A stretch of DNA of 64,000 nucleotides from Gordonia mangrovi (GTDB lineage Bacteria; Actinomycetota; Actinomycetes; Mycobacteriales; Mycobacteriaceae), in assembly GCF_024734075.1 (NCBI RefSeq), contig NZ_CP102850.1:620001-684000 (forward strand), read 5' to 3'. A model generated the notes under the pieces. That model ran no database searches. It was not told where the DNA came from and saw nothing but the letters and a program-made list of their open reading frames with translations. How positions within the stretch are numbered: position 1 is the stretch's first letter; each line of letters opens with the position of its first letter. Below, piece after piece: positions 1-9,663 of this stretch. The position numbers and the translations under genes were made by a program.

Positions 1-1
1 G

Positions 2-562
2 TGGCGCAGAGACGGACTTCGGGTCTGGACCCTCACGTTTCCGCGCTACGGCGAATCGGTGACGGCGGACCTCGCAGCCGAGGCCCTCCACGGCCGGCAC
101 GGCGACCTGCGCGACAGCGTGTACGCAATGGCACTCATGTTCGCTCTCGACCGGGCCGATGCGGCGGACGAGATCCGCGGCGCCATCGCCGAACACGACA
201 TCGTGCTCCTCGACCGGTACGTGGCCTCCAACGCCGCCTACAACGCCGCGCGGCTGAACCAGGACGCCGACGGCGAGATGGTCGAATGGGTTCGCGAGAT
301 GGAGTTCCACCGCTTCGGACTGCCGGTTCCCGACCATCATGTGCTGCTCGGTGTGGCACCCGAGGTCGCCCTCGACCGGGCGGCCCGCCGGGCGGCGACC
401 GATGCCTCGCGGCCCCGCGACATCTACGAACGCGACACCAGCCTGCAACTACGCGTCGACCACGTGTATCGCCAACTGGCCCAGTCGAACTGGATGTCGC
501 CGTGGGTATCGACCGAGGACGGGGACCACGCCGAACTCGCGCGGCGTCTGTTGGACGGATGA
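2..562 (+). CDS. tmk: Thymidylate kinase, 3' part (5' end outside window)
   Basis: The reading frame is open from base 2 and ends at 562, so the N-terminus with the Walker A loop lies upstream of the window. The visible part reads LTFPRYGES, typical of the dTMP-binding loop of thymidylate kinase. It is followed by LLDRYVASNAAY, the family's DR[YF] motif region, and a lid-like segment with ERDTSLQLRVDHVYRQL. The enzyme phosphorylates dTMP to dTDP in DNA precursor synthesis. The stop is 70 bases before the next gene on the same strand. The family call rests on these motifs; nothing looks broken apart from the truncation by the window edge. Confidence 0.9.
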   Translation, partial: WRRDGLRVWTLTFPRYGESVTADLAAEALHGRHGDLRDSVYAMALMFALDRADAADEIRGAIAEHDIVLLDRYVASNAAYNAARLNQDADGEMVEWVREMEFHRFGLPVPDHHVLLGVAPEVALDRAARRAATDASRPRDIYERDTSLQLRVDHVYRQLAQSNWMSPWVSTEDGDHAELARRLLDG

Positions 563-632
563 GCGTGCTGCCCGCCGCCCACGATTTCGATAGCCTGGAG
601 GTTCCAACCCGCCGCGGGAAGGAGAAGGCCGC

Positions 633-1358
633 ATGACCCAACCGCCGCCGCCCGATGGCCCGCAGCAGTTTCCGCCCGCACCGGGTCCCGGGGCAGGACC
701 GCCCCCGCATCGGCACATCACCCCCGAGCCGTGGCCACCACCACCGCCCGGCACCGCAGGTCCCCGGCAGTTCGGTGGGTATCCACCCGCCCCGCAACCG
801 GGCTGGGCATCGGGCTCTCCGCCGCCGTATCCCCCACCTCAGCAGCCTTTTCCGCCGCCCCGTGGTCCCCGCCCCGGGATGATCGTCGGCACGGTCCTCG
901 GCATCGTGACGATCCTCGTCGTCATCGGTGCGGCGGTACTCCTCACTGTCGCCGCGGAAACCGACAGCCCGTCGAGCAACTCGGCCGTCGGCCATCAGAC
1001 GGTCGCGCCGGGAGTCCCGACCGGGGAAACCGCGAACGCGGCCGACGCCATTGCCATCCGCTCGGCCATGCAGATCTTTGTCGATGCGGTGAACTCACGC
1101 GATGTCGCCCGTATCCAGGCCTCGGTCTGCAGCGCATTGCGCCCGCAAGTGACCATGCCTCTCGACATCACCGGGACCGTGGTCCTCGACGAGCTCACCG
1201 ACATCACGGTCACCGGGGATTCGGCCGCCTCGACCGTCTCCACCCACGTCGAACTCGGCAACCAGCGTTCCCTCACCAAACAGAACGACGAGAGCTTCGC
1301 CCGCGAGGACGGCACCTGGTACGTCTGCCCCGGCGCCCAACTCGACATCGGCACCTAG
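633..1358 (+). CDS. Proline-rich single-pass membrane protein, unknown function
   Basis: The predicted protein has 241 residues. Residues 1-80 are almost all Pro, Gly and Gln and should be disordered and cytoplasmic. One hydrophobic segment follows (about residues 87-108, MIVGTVLGIVTILVVIGAAV), then a Ser/Thr linker. An extracytoplasmic domain of about 130 residues has the alternating pattern seen in small NTF2-like or DUF4878-like domains. An AAGGAG ribosome site sits 8-13 bases before the ATG. Proteins of this build are common in the envelope of mycolic-acid bacteria, but I recognise no specific function. It converges on sahH across an unusual repeat and hairpin region. Confidence 0.75.
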   Translation: MTQPPPPDGPQQFPPAPGPGAGPPPHRHITPEPWPPPPPGTAGPRQFGGYPPAPQPGWASGSPPPYPPPQQPFPPPRGPRPGMIVGTVLGIVTILVVIGAAVLLTVAAETDSPSSNSAVGHQTVAPGVPTGETANAADAIAIRSAMQIFVDAVNSRDVARIQASVCSALRPQVTMPLDITGTVVLDELTDITVTGDSAASTVSTHVELGNQRSLTKQNDESFAREDGTWYVCPGAQLDIGT

Positions 1359-1359
1359 G

Positions 1360-1483
1360 TTCACGTCGACAGAACCCACTTTCACGTCGACAGAACCCAC
1401 CTTCACGTCGACAGAACCCACCTTCACGTCGACAGAACCCACCTTCACGTCGACAGAACCCACCTTCACGTCGACAGAACCCA
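1360..1483. repeat. Tandem array of six 21-bp repeats
   Basis: Six head-to-tail copies of a 21-bp unit start at 1360, 1381, 1402, 1423, 1444 and 1465. The unit reads TTCACGTCGACAGAACCCAC plus C. The first copy has one change in its last base and the last copy runs directly into the left arm of the adjacent hairpin. Each unit contains the palindrome GTCGAC. The array begins two bases after the stop of the upstream gene and lies between two convergent genes. There are no spacers, so it is not a CRISPR array. Confidence 0.95.
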
Positions 1484-1575
1484 AAAAATCACCGAGAGAA
1501 TCCACAGTGACCGGGGCCGGTGCGGCGGATGCTCGTCGCGTGGATTCTCTCGGTGATTTTTTGGGTTCTGTCGAC
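1470..1575. terminator. 36-bp perfect inverted repeat, likely bidirectional terminator
   Basis: Bases 1470-1505 and 1540-1575 are perfect reverse complements over 36 bp, separated by a 34-base loop. The stem includes an A6/T6 block. It lies between convergent genes (ending at 1358 and 1617), so it could end transcription from either side. The outer 14 bases of the left arm are the same as the core of the adjacent 21-bp repeats, so the right arm could pair with any of the six copies. Confidence 0.85.
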
Positions 1576-1616
1576 CGCCGTGCTGGGCACGTTCGCGAGT
1601 GCACTCGCGTTCGGCG

Positions 1617-3089
<1,473 letters not shown>

Positions 3090-3147
3090 CTGGTCCCCTT
3101 CGTCGTCTGCCGTGTTTGTGCCAAGGCTAGCCGACCGGGACCGACCG

Positions 3148-3330
3148 CTAGGTGTCGCGGGTGGGATGCGGCAGATGCTCGCGCGCGATGTCGTCGGCGA
3201 CCAGATCCGGATCCTCGTATGGACTGTCGGTCTTGTTGGGACGCAGGCGAAGATTCACGATGGCGGCGGCGAGTCCGCCCCACACGATCACCATGGCGAT
3301 GATCATCATGACGATGGCACCGGCACTCAT
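3148..3330 (-). CDS. metS: Small subunit of methionine/alanine importer (MetS family)
   Basis: A 60-residue protein with one hydrophobic helix (residues 4-27, [20 protein letters not shown]) and a hydrophilic tail that begins RLRPNK. This is the pattern of the small MetS subunits that pair with an NSS-type transporter in corynebacteria and relatives. Its ATG overlaps the stop of the transporter gene by four bases (ATGA), indicating translational coupling. In the characterised Corynebacterium MetPS system both proteins are needed for sodium-dependent uptake. The gene is too short to be judged on similarity alone, so its position beside metP is important support. Confidence 0.88.
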   Translation of the reverse strand: MSAGAIVMMIIAMVIVWGGLAAAIVNLRLRPNKTDSPYEDPDLVADDIAREHLPHPTRDT

Positions 3331-4886
3331 CGGACCGCCTCCTTCTTCTGCTCTGTGTCCAACGGGGGCCATGCTTGGAATCCAGGGTAGTCGCGGCCAT
3401 TCCATCCCGGCAGGGTCAGTGCCGCGGCGCCGATGAGGAGTAGCGCGATGGTGCCCCAGCCGAAGATGCCGATATACCACTGCGGATAGCCTTCGTAGCC
3501 ATCGCTGATGATCGAGATGATCTTCTGCACCAGCATGGTGGCGAGGAAGACCGGCGCCACCACCCCGATGAGGGCCACCCACCATTTGCCGAGGTGGAAC
3601 GTCGACACCGCGTTGAGGTGACGCCTGAGCAGATCGGCATCCCGGGCCAGCCAGACCGCGAACACCGTCATGATGATCGCCGACGATACGACGCCGATGT
3701 TGTTGGCGAACTGATCGACGGTGTCGAGTGCGATCAGCCCCGAGGTGGTGGAGAAGAGTCCGATCGAGATGATGCCGCTGACCCCGGCGGTGACGGCCGA
3801 CGCGACGACCCGGCTGAGCCCGAACTTCTCCTGCAGTGAACTCGAGACGCCGATCAGCAGTGAGATCAGCGACGTGAAGCCGGCGACCACGAGGGAACCG
3901 AAGAACAACGCGCCCCAGAAGCTCGCACCCGGCATCTCCGAGATCACCGCCGGGAATGTCACGAACGACAGGATCGGACCGGTGAGACCCTCCAGCTCGG
4001 AGATGGCGGCCTGCTGCTGGTAGGCGAGGAAGCCGAGGGCGCTGAACACACCGATACCGGCGAGGATCTCGAACGATGAGTTGGCGAACGCCACCACGAG
4101 TCCGGAACTCGTCATATTCGCCTTGCGCCGCTGGAACGACGAGTAGGCGATCATGATGCCGAAGGCGATCGACAGTGAGAAGAAGATCTGACTGTAGGCG
4201 GCGATCCAGACATCGAGATCCGACAGCGCCGACCAGTCCGGACTGAAGAGCGCATTGAGCCCGTCGGAGGCACCCGGCAGCGTGATCGCCCGGATCACCA
4301 GTCCGGTGAACCCGATGAACAGCAGCGGGATGAAGACCATGTTGATCTTCTCCACGCCGCGGGCCACACCCAGGCACAGCACTGCCAGGATCACCAGCCA
4401 CACGATGACCAGCGGTAACGCGACGTTACCGACGATCGTGGTGGAGATCTCGGGGTCGCCGACCTGAAGGTAGTCGGACAGGAAGAAGGTCTGGGTGTCC
4501 TCGCCCCAGCGGAGGTCGAAGGAGTAGACGAAGTAGCTCATCGCCCAGGCGATCACTGCGGCGTAGTAGACGCCGATCACGAACAGCAGGCCGGTCTGGA
4601 ACCAGCCGATCGCCTCGGCGTGACGCCGGATACGACGGAAGGCCAGCGGCGCGACCGCGCGGTACCGGTGGCCTATCGCATAGTCCAGGAACAGAATCGG
4701 GATACCCGCGGTGAGCAGTGCCGCCAGGTAGGGAACGATGAACGCGCCGCCGCCGCTCTCGTAGGCGACTCCGGGGAATCGCCAGATGTTGCCGAGCCCC
4801 ACCGCCGATCCGATCGCGGCAAGGATGAATCCGGAATTCCTGGTCCACGTCTCACGATTCGCGGCCGCAGCGTCGGGGTTGGCCAT
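3327..4886 (-). CDS. metP: Sodium-dependent NSS-family transporter, MetP-like
   Basis: A 519-residue polytopic protein of the neurotransmitter:sodium symporter family. The N-terminus carries the family signature of TM1: GSAVGLGNIWRFPGVAYESG, which includes the unwound sodium-binding stretch. About eleven to twelve hydrophobic segments follow, with NSS-like TM6 (FFSLSIAFGIMIAYSSF). The adjacent MetS-like gene points to methionine or alanine as substrate, as in Corynebacterium MetPS. That assignment is an inference from the pair. The gene heads a likely metP-metS-sahH transcription unit. Confidence 0.92.
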   Translation of the reverse strand: MANPDAAAANRETWTRNSGFILAAIGSAVGLGNIWRFPGVAYESGGGAFIVPYLAALLTAGIPILFLDYAIGHRYRAVAPLAFRRIRRHAEAIGWFQTGLLFVIGVYYAAVIAWAMSYFVYSFDLRWGEDTQTFFLSDYLQVGDPEISTTIVGNVALPLVIVWLVILAVLCLGVARGVEKINMVFIPLLFIGFTGLVIRAITLPGASDGLNALFSPDWSALSDLDVWIAAYSQIFFSLSIAFGIMIAYSSFQRRKANMTSSGLVVAFANSSFEILAGIGVFSALGFLAYQQQAAISELEGLTGPILSFVTFPAVISEMPGASFWGALFFGSLVVAGFTSLISLLIGVSSSLQEKFGLSRVVASAVTAGVSGIISIGLFSTTSGLIALDTVDQFANNIGVVSSAIIMTVFAVWLARDADLLRRHLNAVSTFHLGKWWVALIGVVAPVFLATMLVQKIISIISDGYEGYPQWYIGIFGWGTIALLLIGAAALTLPGWNGRDYPGFQAWPPLDTEQKKEAVR

Positions 4887-5110
4887 GGTTCCCTCCCTCG
4901 TCGGTCTTGCCTGACGCTATCGCACCGGTGTGGGTTGCGGGAGCCATTCGACGCTGCGGGTCACGGTGTGGCGGTGGTGTGCCCGCGGTCGATCACTCAC
5001 CCGGGTATGGAGACCCACCCATCATCGGGGAACAGTGGCATTCGGGCCGCGTCTGCGCCGGATGGTGGCACCCCCCAGCCGAGAACCTGCTCGGTCCAAA
5101 TGAGACAACG

Positions 5111-5144
5111 CAGGGCCCGCCGGGCGAACACCCGGCGGGCCCTG
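5111..5144 (-). terminator. Intrinsic-type hairpin after the Esx pair
   Basis: A perfect 14-bp stem (5111-5124 with 5131-5144, GC-rich) has a six-base loop. It lies 15 bases past the stop of the WXG100 gene at 5160. There is no T-run, as is common for actinobacterial terminators. The remaining 270 bases between metP and this cluster show no gene. Confidence 0.8.
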
Positions 5145-5159
5145 GATCAGACGAAATCG

Positions 5160-5453
5160 TCAGATGCGGAAACTCGCGCCGACCTGACGATCTGCGTTCA
5201 TCATCGTTTCAGCCGCGTTGGAAACGCCCTTGCCAAGTCCGTGAAGGTTCGCGCGGGCCTCCTCGAACAGCATGTCCCACTGCGCCTGAGCAGCCTGATA
5301 CTCCCCGGCACCGCCGGATTGCCACACCTCGTTCTGAAGGTTCGAAACAATCGACTTGAGCTGGTTCGCCAATTCCCCCAGCGCTGTGAACTGCGCATTC
5401 AGGTCACCAGACAGAACGTCCATTCCGGCGAAGTTGTATCCAATTCTATCCAT
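5160..5453 (-). CDS. WXG100-family (ESAT-6-like) type VII secretion substrate with degenerate motif
   Basis: A 97-residue protein predicted to form two helices joined by a turn at VWQSGGAGEYQ (W44-Q-S). The canonical turn is W-x-G; here the third position is Ser with Gly following, so the motif is slightly degenerate. Size and helical pattern match Esx proteins, which are secreted as helical hairpin heterodimers. It lies 24 bases after a second WXG100 gene, the normal esxB-esxA arrangement, and most resembles the EsxA partner because it lacks a clear C-terminal YxxxD/E signal. It ends in ASFRI, echoing the C-terminus of the PE protein nearby. Confidence 0.85.
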   Translation of the reverse strand: MDRIGYNFAGMDVLSGDLNAQFTALGELANQLKSIVSNLQNEVWQSGGAGEYQAAQAQWDMLFEEARANLHGLGKGVSNAAETMMNADRQVGASFRI

Positions 5454-5477
5454 GGTCGTGCTCCTTTTCGAGGTTCG

Positions 5478-5810
5478 TCAAATTGACAGGTCGCTGTTGG
5501 CGGCCGAGGTGACTTGCTGTGCCACTGCCTGGTCCTGCTCCGCGTACCCCTTGAAACCGGTGGTCAGCTTCGCTTCGATTTCATCCAGCGCCTGCTCCAG
5601 TTTCCGTGCGGTCGCGCTCCAGTCGGTGGATGTCGCGTCGAACGCCTTCCACGCGCTGCCCTGCCACGAAGCACCACCGTCCTGCGAGGACGCCTGAATC
5701 CTGCCGAGGATCTGCTTCATCTCACCCACGATTCCAGCGACCGACTGCGCGGCCGATTGTCCGGCGGCAACGTCAACGTGCACACCGGAAGCCGGTCCTT
5801 CAACACCCAT
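5478..5810 (-). CDS. WXG100-family (CFP-10-like) type VII secretion substrate
   Basis: A 110-residue Esx protein with a canonical W49-Q-G turn in ASWQGSAWKAF. It has a C-terminal Y89-A-E-Q-D93, which fits the general type VII export signal YxxxD/E found on the EsxB-type partner. A strong AAGGAG ribosome site precedes the ATG. It sits 126 bases downstream of espG and directly upstream of the second Esx gene, with which it probably forms the secreted heterodimer. The specific ESX machine that exports it is not encoded in this window. Confidence 0.9.
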   Translation of the reverse strand: MGVEGPASGVHVDVAAGQSAAQSVAGIVGEMKQILGRIQASSQDGGASWQGSAWKAFDATSTDWSATARKLEQALDEIEAKLTTGFKGYAEQDQAVAQQVTSAANSDLSI

Positions 5811-5936
5811 GCTTGTACTCCTTCTGTGTTCGGCACCGCACGGCGATGCCCCGGTGGTATCCGCGGAAAATGTGGCCCGCCCGCGGTGCTCCCGGCGCCG
5901 GCGACACAGATACCCTGACTATTTCCCCCGCCCGGT

Positions 5937-6764
5937 TCACGGCATCCACCGTCCTTCGGGAAGCGTCTCGATCAGCAGGCCGACGGCCTGCGTGATCCGA
6001 TGGGCGCCACCCGGCGACAGCGTGGTCCACACCCGCCCGTCCGGAGACTTGCTGGGACTGGCGACGATTCGGCCCCGATCGGTGTCGAAGATCGCCAGTG
6101 CACCAGAAGATTGTGTGCTGCCACCGTTCGACCAGGAGACCGCGACGATCTCCGATCGGGTGTGACAGCGGGTCAATGCCGAGCCGAGGATCACCGCGTC
6201 GGACCCGACGGCCCCGAGAGTGTGCAACGCATCGGCGATGTCGTTGGCCCCGCCGCAGTCGGCGAGGCGGCCGGCCAGTTCCTCGGCGGGCACGCTGAGC
6301 CCGGCGAACTCGAGCGGCTCGACGGCACCCACGTCACTCGTCACCAACGCAGCGACGTCGGACTCGGCACTGACCGTCAGCAGCCGCAGATCGACCTGGC
6401 GGCCGATGCGTCGCGCGATCACGTGCTCGTGACCGCTGCGGGCCACGCATGTCCGCCGCATCTCGGCGGCCTCGATCGCCGTGTCGGACGTCATGGTCCG
6501 GATCTCCAGCTGCCGCTCCGGTGCGGCCAGCACCCGCAGCGCGGTTCCCAACCAGGCCACCGGTTCACCGGCGTCGAACAGGCCGCGCGATGCGATCTCG
6601 CGGTCGGCGGCGGCGTGGGTAGCGTCCTGCTCGTCGCCGTCGGCCGCAGTGGCCCAGAGGTCGAGCACGACCGGCCAGGTCTGCACACCTGCCAACTCGC
6701 CCACGCGGCGCAACACGTCCACGTCGAGGGCTGTTGCTGTGGTGTCCGCGGTCACTTGCCACAT
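5937..6764 (-). CDS. espG: EspG-family ESX secretion chaperone
   Basis: A 275-residue protein whose length and order of alternating strands and Ala-rich helices fit the EspG family. These cytosolic chaperones bind the tip of the PPE partner in PE/PPE dimers and deliver them to an ESX secretion ATPase. Supporting stretches include RQLEIRTMTSDTAIEA, RRTCVARSGHEHVIARR and GSALTRCHTRSEIVAVSW. It starts three bases after the PPE gene stop, the usual PE-PPE-EspG context. I base the call on this context plus the fold pattern; a profile search would settle it. Confidence 0.82.
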   Translation of the reverse strand: MWQVTADTTATALDVDVLRRVGELAGVQTWPVVLDLWATAADGDEQDATHAAADREIASRGLFDAGEPVAWLGTALRVLAAPERQLEIRTMTSDTAIEAAEMRRTCVARSGHEHVIARRIGRQVDLRLLTVSAESDVAALVTSDVGAVEPLEFAGLSVPAEELAGRLADCGGANDIADALHTLGAVGSDAVILGSALTRCHTRSEIVAVSWSNGGSTQSSGALAIFDTDRGRIVASPSKSPDGRVWTTLSPGGAHRITQAVGLLIETLPEGRWMP

Positions 6765-6767
6765 GAT

Positions 6768-7820
6768 CTACAGCCCCTTCCCATGATCGAGGGACAGCGT
6801 CTCGTCCAGATAGCGCCGGTCCAGCGTCCGCCCCTCGGCGGTGTCGGGAACATGCTGGACGGCAGGGGTATCCGCCATGGCCACCTCTGCCCAGGTGGAC
6901 GGGTGCTCGACGACCGCCTCCGCAGCCACGGCCGGTTCGTCGGGCTCCGCGACCACGGGTGCGCGGGCGACGAACCGGTCGGCGGCGCCCGCACCGTGCG
7001 GTGTCATCGGCGGGGCCACCGGCCCGGCTGGCCCGGCATGCGCGGGCTGTCCGGCGGGCGCCGGCGATGCGGTGCTGACTGCAGGTCCTCCGCCGGCCAG
7101 GATCGTCGGCGCGTAGCTCGTCTTCTCCGGGGACGGCATCACCATGCCCGCCACGGGGAGCCCGACAGGCGCAATCGCCGCAGCGGCCGGTGGCGGCTGC
7201 GGGTGGGGTTGGGTGGCGGCCCGGGCGGCGGCCTCGCGTGCGGCGCGTTCGCCTGCGAGTGGTTGTCCGGAAACCAGATTCGGCGCCGGCGCGGCACCGA
7301 CCCACGGCGTTGCCGCGGACTCCGAGGCCGATTCGTAGTTGTGCATCACCTGAGCTGCCCGCAGCCGCTGGTCGTGCAGGGCACGTTCGGCGTGTGCGGC
7401 TGCTCCGACGAGCGCAGGTGCGATGGCGGCGACGGTGACCGCGGTGCGCATCGCCTCCTCGGCCAGGTTCACCTCGGCCAGGTTCGGCATCGTCATCCGG
7501 GCCACCGTCACCGCCGCCGACTGCGCCTCGGCCCGGGCCGCGTTGCGACCGGCGGCTGCGGCGGCCTCGGCGAACCAGGGCGCCAGCCGACTCAGGTTCG
7601 CGAACGACTCACTGGTGTGCGCGGATTCCCAGTGCACCCCGAGTGCGGCCAGGATAGTCCCGTATTCGGCTGCCGCCGAGGCGAGTTCGGATGCGACCCG
7701 ACTCCATGCCAGCCCGGCCTCGGCGAGCGGGGCAGGGCCGGCACCATCACCGAGATCCGAGGCGAGCTGCTCGGTGGTACGGGCGTCCCAGACGACACCG
7801 GTGAAGCCGGTCATTGTCAC
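6768..7820 (-). CDS. PPE-family type VII secretion substrate
   Basis: A 350-residue protein. Residues 1-170 are Ala-rich and helical with features of the PPE domain: an N-terminal FTGVVWDARTTEQLASDL segment and the helix turn LGVHWESAHTSESF. The rest is Pro/Ala-rich low complexity followed by an acidic tail. Strict Pro-Pro-Glu at residues 7-9 is absent, as is common outside slow-growing mycobacteria. It lies between the PE gene and espG on the same strand, as expected for a PE-PPE pair handed to EspG. Role: secreted or surface-exposed; exact function unknown. Confidence 0.82.
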   Translation of the reverse strand: MTMTGFTGVVWDARTTEQLASDLGDGAGPAPLAEAGLAWSRVASELASAAAEYGTILAALGVHWESAHTSESFANLSRLAPWFAEAAAAAGRNAARAEAQSAAVTVARMTMPNLAEVNLAEEAMRTAVTVAAIAPALVGAAAHAERALHDQRLRAAQVMHNYESASESAATPWVGAAPAPNLVSGQPLAGERAAREAAARAATQPHPQPPPAAAAIAPVGLPVAGMVMPSPEKTSYAPTILAGGGPAVSTASPAPAGQPAHAGPAGPVAPPMTPHGAGAADRFVARAPVVAEPDEPAVAAEAVVEHPSTWAEVAMADTPAVQHVPDTAEGRTLDRRYLDETLSLDHGKGL

Positions 7821-7858
7821 CTCTCCTTCCTGATGATGGGGCGGGCGGTCGGATCACG

Positions 7859-8164
7859 TCAGATGCGGAATCCCGCTGCGGCGTCGTCCTCTCCGCGTGC
7901 GTACCCGTCGGCCTGCGCCCGGAGCACGGCGGCGATCTTGCGGAGTTCCTCGACGCCCTTCGCGGAATCCGAGGCGAAGGTCTCGGCCACCGAGGTGAAG
8001 CTGGCGGCCGACACCTGCGAGACCTCGTCACGACCGGCCGCGGGCACACTCAGCGCGGGCACCGCCGACGCCAGCGAGGTCTCCAGCCGCTCGGCGAGCC
8101 GATCGAGCCGGCCTGCGGCCGTGATGAGTTCAGTGGGGTCGACGTTCAACTGCGGGTCTGCCAT
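7859..8164 (-). CDS. PE-like type VII secretion substrate
   Basis: A 101-residue all-helical protein of the size of a bare PE domain. It ends with DGYARGEDDAAAGFRI, in which Y88-A-R-G-E92 matches the YxxxD/E export signal that PE proteins carry just after the second helix. It is 38 bases upstream of the PPE gene, so it is the likely PE partner. The N-terminal Pro-Glu pair is not present as such (MADPQLNVDPTEL), so WXG100 membership is an alternative; gene order favours PE. Confidence 0.8.
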   Translation of the reverse strand: MADPQLNVDPTELITAAGRLDRLAERLETSLASAVPALSVPAAGRDEVSQVSAASFTSVAETFASDSAKGVEELRKIAAVLRAQADGYARGEDDAAAGFRI

Positions 8165-8202
8165 GGCTACCTCGTTCCGGGTCTGTTCGAACGGTCACTG
8201 TG

Positions 8203-8236
8203 TCGTGGACGGTGATGGGTCGTGGACGGTGATGGG
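8203..8236. repeat. Two tandem 17-bp repeats between the PE and EspA-like genes
   Basis: TCGTGGACGGTGATGGG occurs twice head to tail (8203-8219 and 8220-8236), and a partial third copy follows. It lies in the 110-base gap upstream of the PE gene. It could be a simple duplication or a regulator-binding array; there is no further evidence. Confidence 0.85.
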
Positions 8237-8274
8237 TCGGCGCGTGGACGGTTGGAGCAGGCCGACGATTGCGG

Positions 8275-9663
8275 TCAGCTGTCGGTGGATGTGGGCTTCG
8301 GGCTCGACGGAGGACCGAGGCGCAGTTCGATGTCCGGAGACGCCGGCGGGGCCGGCTGTTCGTCCTCATGACCGATCACCGCTGGCACCACGTCGGGCAC
8401 GTCGCCGACGACTCGTTGGCCGTTGTCCTCGGTCACCAGGTAGTCGGGCACCTGATGCTCCTCACCGGCCGAGCCCACCCCCGCTCCCCGGGCGGCGCCC
8501 GCACCGGCCATCGGGGCCATCGATGCCGGCATCGCGCCGGTGGAGGTGACGGCGCCGCGGGGCGCCTGGGTCGGCCCCGACGCGGCGGGCTCGGTCATCC
8601 CGACCGACGGGGACATGAACGGGCGGGGCGCCAGCGGTGCCGAGGCCGCACCGACACCTCCAACGCCACCCCCGCCGCCGCCACCACCAACTCGTCCCTT
8701 ACCGCCGGACCCGCCGGCTCCACCGCCTCCCGGGCCGCCGGACCGACCGGCGATCCCCGCCGCCGTCGATCCGGGCATCGCATCGGCACGAGCCGCCGAC
8801 AGCATCCCGGACACCGGCGACGCGATCATCGACGGCAACTCCGATGCCGACGAGACGGCGGGTGAGACGCCGTCGAGTACGGCACTCGCCACGGCGAACG
8901 GCGATTGGGCGGCGCCGGCGGTGGTAGGCGCACTGGTCACCGGCACCGGCGCCCCGTTCGCCGTCATCTTCGCCGTGGGTGCGAGCAACTGTGCGCGCGT
9001 CACCGCGACCTGGGTGGTCGCCTCGGCGAGACCCTCGGAGGCGAACGCCACCGCAAGACCTTGCCCCGGCGGGGTCATGATGATCGGGATCGTGCCGGCG
9101 ATCTTGGCGATGGTGGCCGCGATGATCGCCTGCACGGCGGCCAACCCGGCACCGACGATGCCGGCCGCGGTCTGGATGTCGATCGACATCCCGGCGCCCT
9201 GTGTCGAGACGTTCGCGGTGTCTGCCGTCGCGATGGCAGATTTACCCACCGCAGCGGTCGACGCGCTGCCGGTCCAGAGCTTGTCGAGGGCCTTCACCGC
9301 TCCCGAACCCATGGACATGCTGGTCTGCAGCACCTTCGACAGCCCCTCGAAGATCGCGGACGGATCGAAGTCGGCACCCGACAGGTTGCCGGTGCCGAAG
9401 CCACCGAGCAGATCGGTCAGCGGCTTGATCAGCAGGGTGATGTCGAGCGGCGGCAGCGGCGGCAGGCCCGGCAGCGGCGCGCCCGGCGGCGGCATCGCCG
9501 GCATTGCGGGCAGCCCGTGGCCGGCGAGGACGTCGGCCACGCTGGTGTCGAGGATCGGGCCCAGCGGCGATGCGTCGATCATCTCCTGCACCGTCATGTG
9601 CATCATCGCTGGCACATCCGGGAACGTCACCGGCATCGGCCCGGGGTCTCCTGCGCCGGTCAC
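8275..9663 (-). CDS. ESX-associated Ala/Gly/Pro-rich protein, EspA/EspE-like
   Basis: A 462-residue protein. The N-terminal third is proline-rich (PAMPPPGAPLPGLPPLPPLD). The middle holds a hydrophobic stretch, about residues 165-195 (GIVGAGLAAVQAIIAATIAK), like the one in EspA and EspE. A Gly-run region (about 325-350) follows, then a conserved-looking C-terminal block with DYLVTEDNGQRVVGDVPDVV. Its start overlaps the stop of an EspC-like gene by four bases, mirroring the espA-espC pairing of the ESX-1 accessory locus in mycobacteria. No enzyme motif is visible. The EspA-like label is an inference from layout and composition. Confidence 0.6.
   Translation of the reverse strand: MTGAGDPGPMPVTFPDVPAMMHMTVQEMIDASPLGPILDTSVADVLAGHGLPAMPAMPPPGAPLPGLPPLPPLDITLLIKPLTDLLGGFGTGNLSGADFDPSAIFEGLSKVLQTSMSMGSGAVKALDKLWTGSASTAAVGKSAIATADTANVSTQGAGMSIDIQTAAGIVGAGLAAVQAIIAATIAKIAGTIPIIMTPPGQGLAVAFASEGLAEATTQVAVTRAQLLAPTAKMTANGAPVPVTSAPTTAGAAQSPFAVASAVLDGVSPAVSSASELPSMIASPVSGMLSAARADAMPGSTAAGIAGRSGGPGGGGAGGSGGKGRVGGGGGGGGVGGVGAASAPLAPRPFMSPSVGMTEPAASGPTQAPRGAVTSTGAMPASMAPMAGAGAARGAGVGSAGEEHQVPDYLVTEDNGQRVVGDVPDVVPAVIGHEDEQPAPPASPDIELRLGPPSSPKPTSTDS

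Noticed and set aside
1360..1483. Possible CRISPR array
   Set aside because: The 21-bp units are directly adjacent with no spacers and no cas genes are near.
731..1510. Plus-strand open frame encoding SRRQNP repeats
   Set aside because: It overlaps the proline-rich gene in another frame, and its repeats are only the translation of the 21-bp array.
1095..1604. Minus-strand open frame encoding VGSVDVK repeats
   Set aside because: Same array on the other strand, running antisense through a real gene; no start context or family similarity.
4887..5110. SAM- or cobalamin-type riboswitch before metP
   Set aside because: Scattered GCCACTG- and GGAGACC-like pieces occur, but not in the order or spacing of either consensus.
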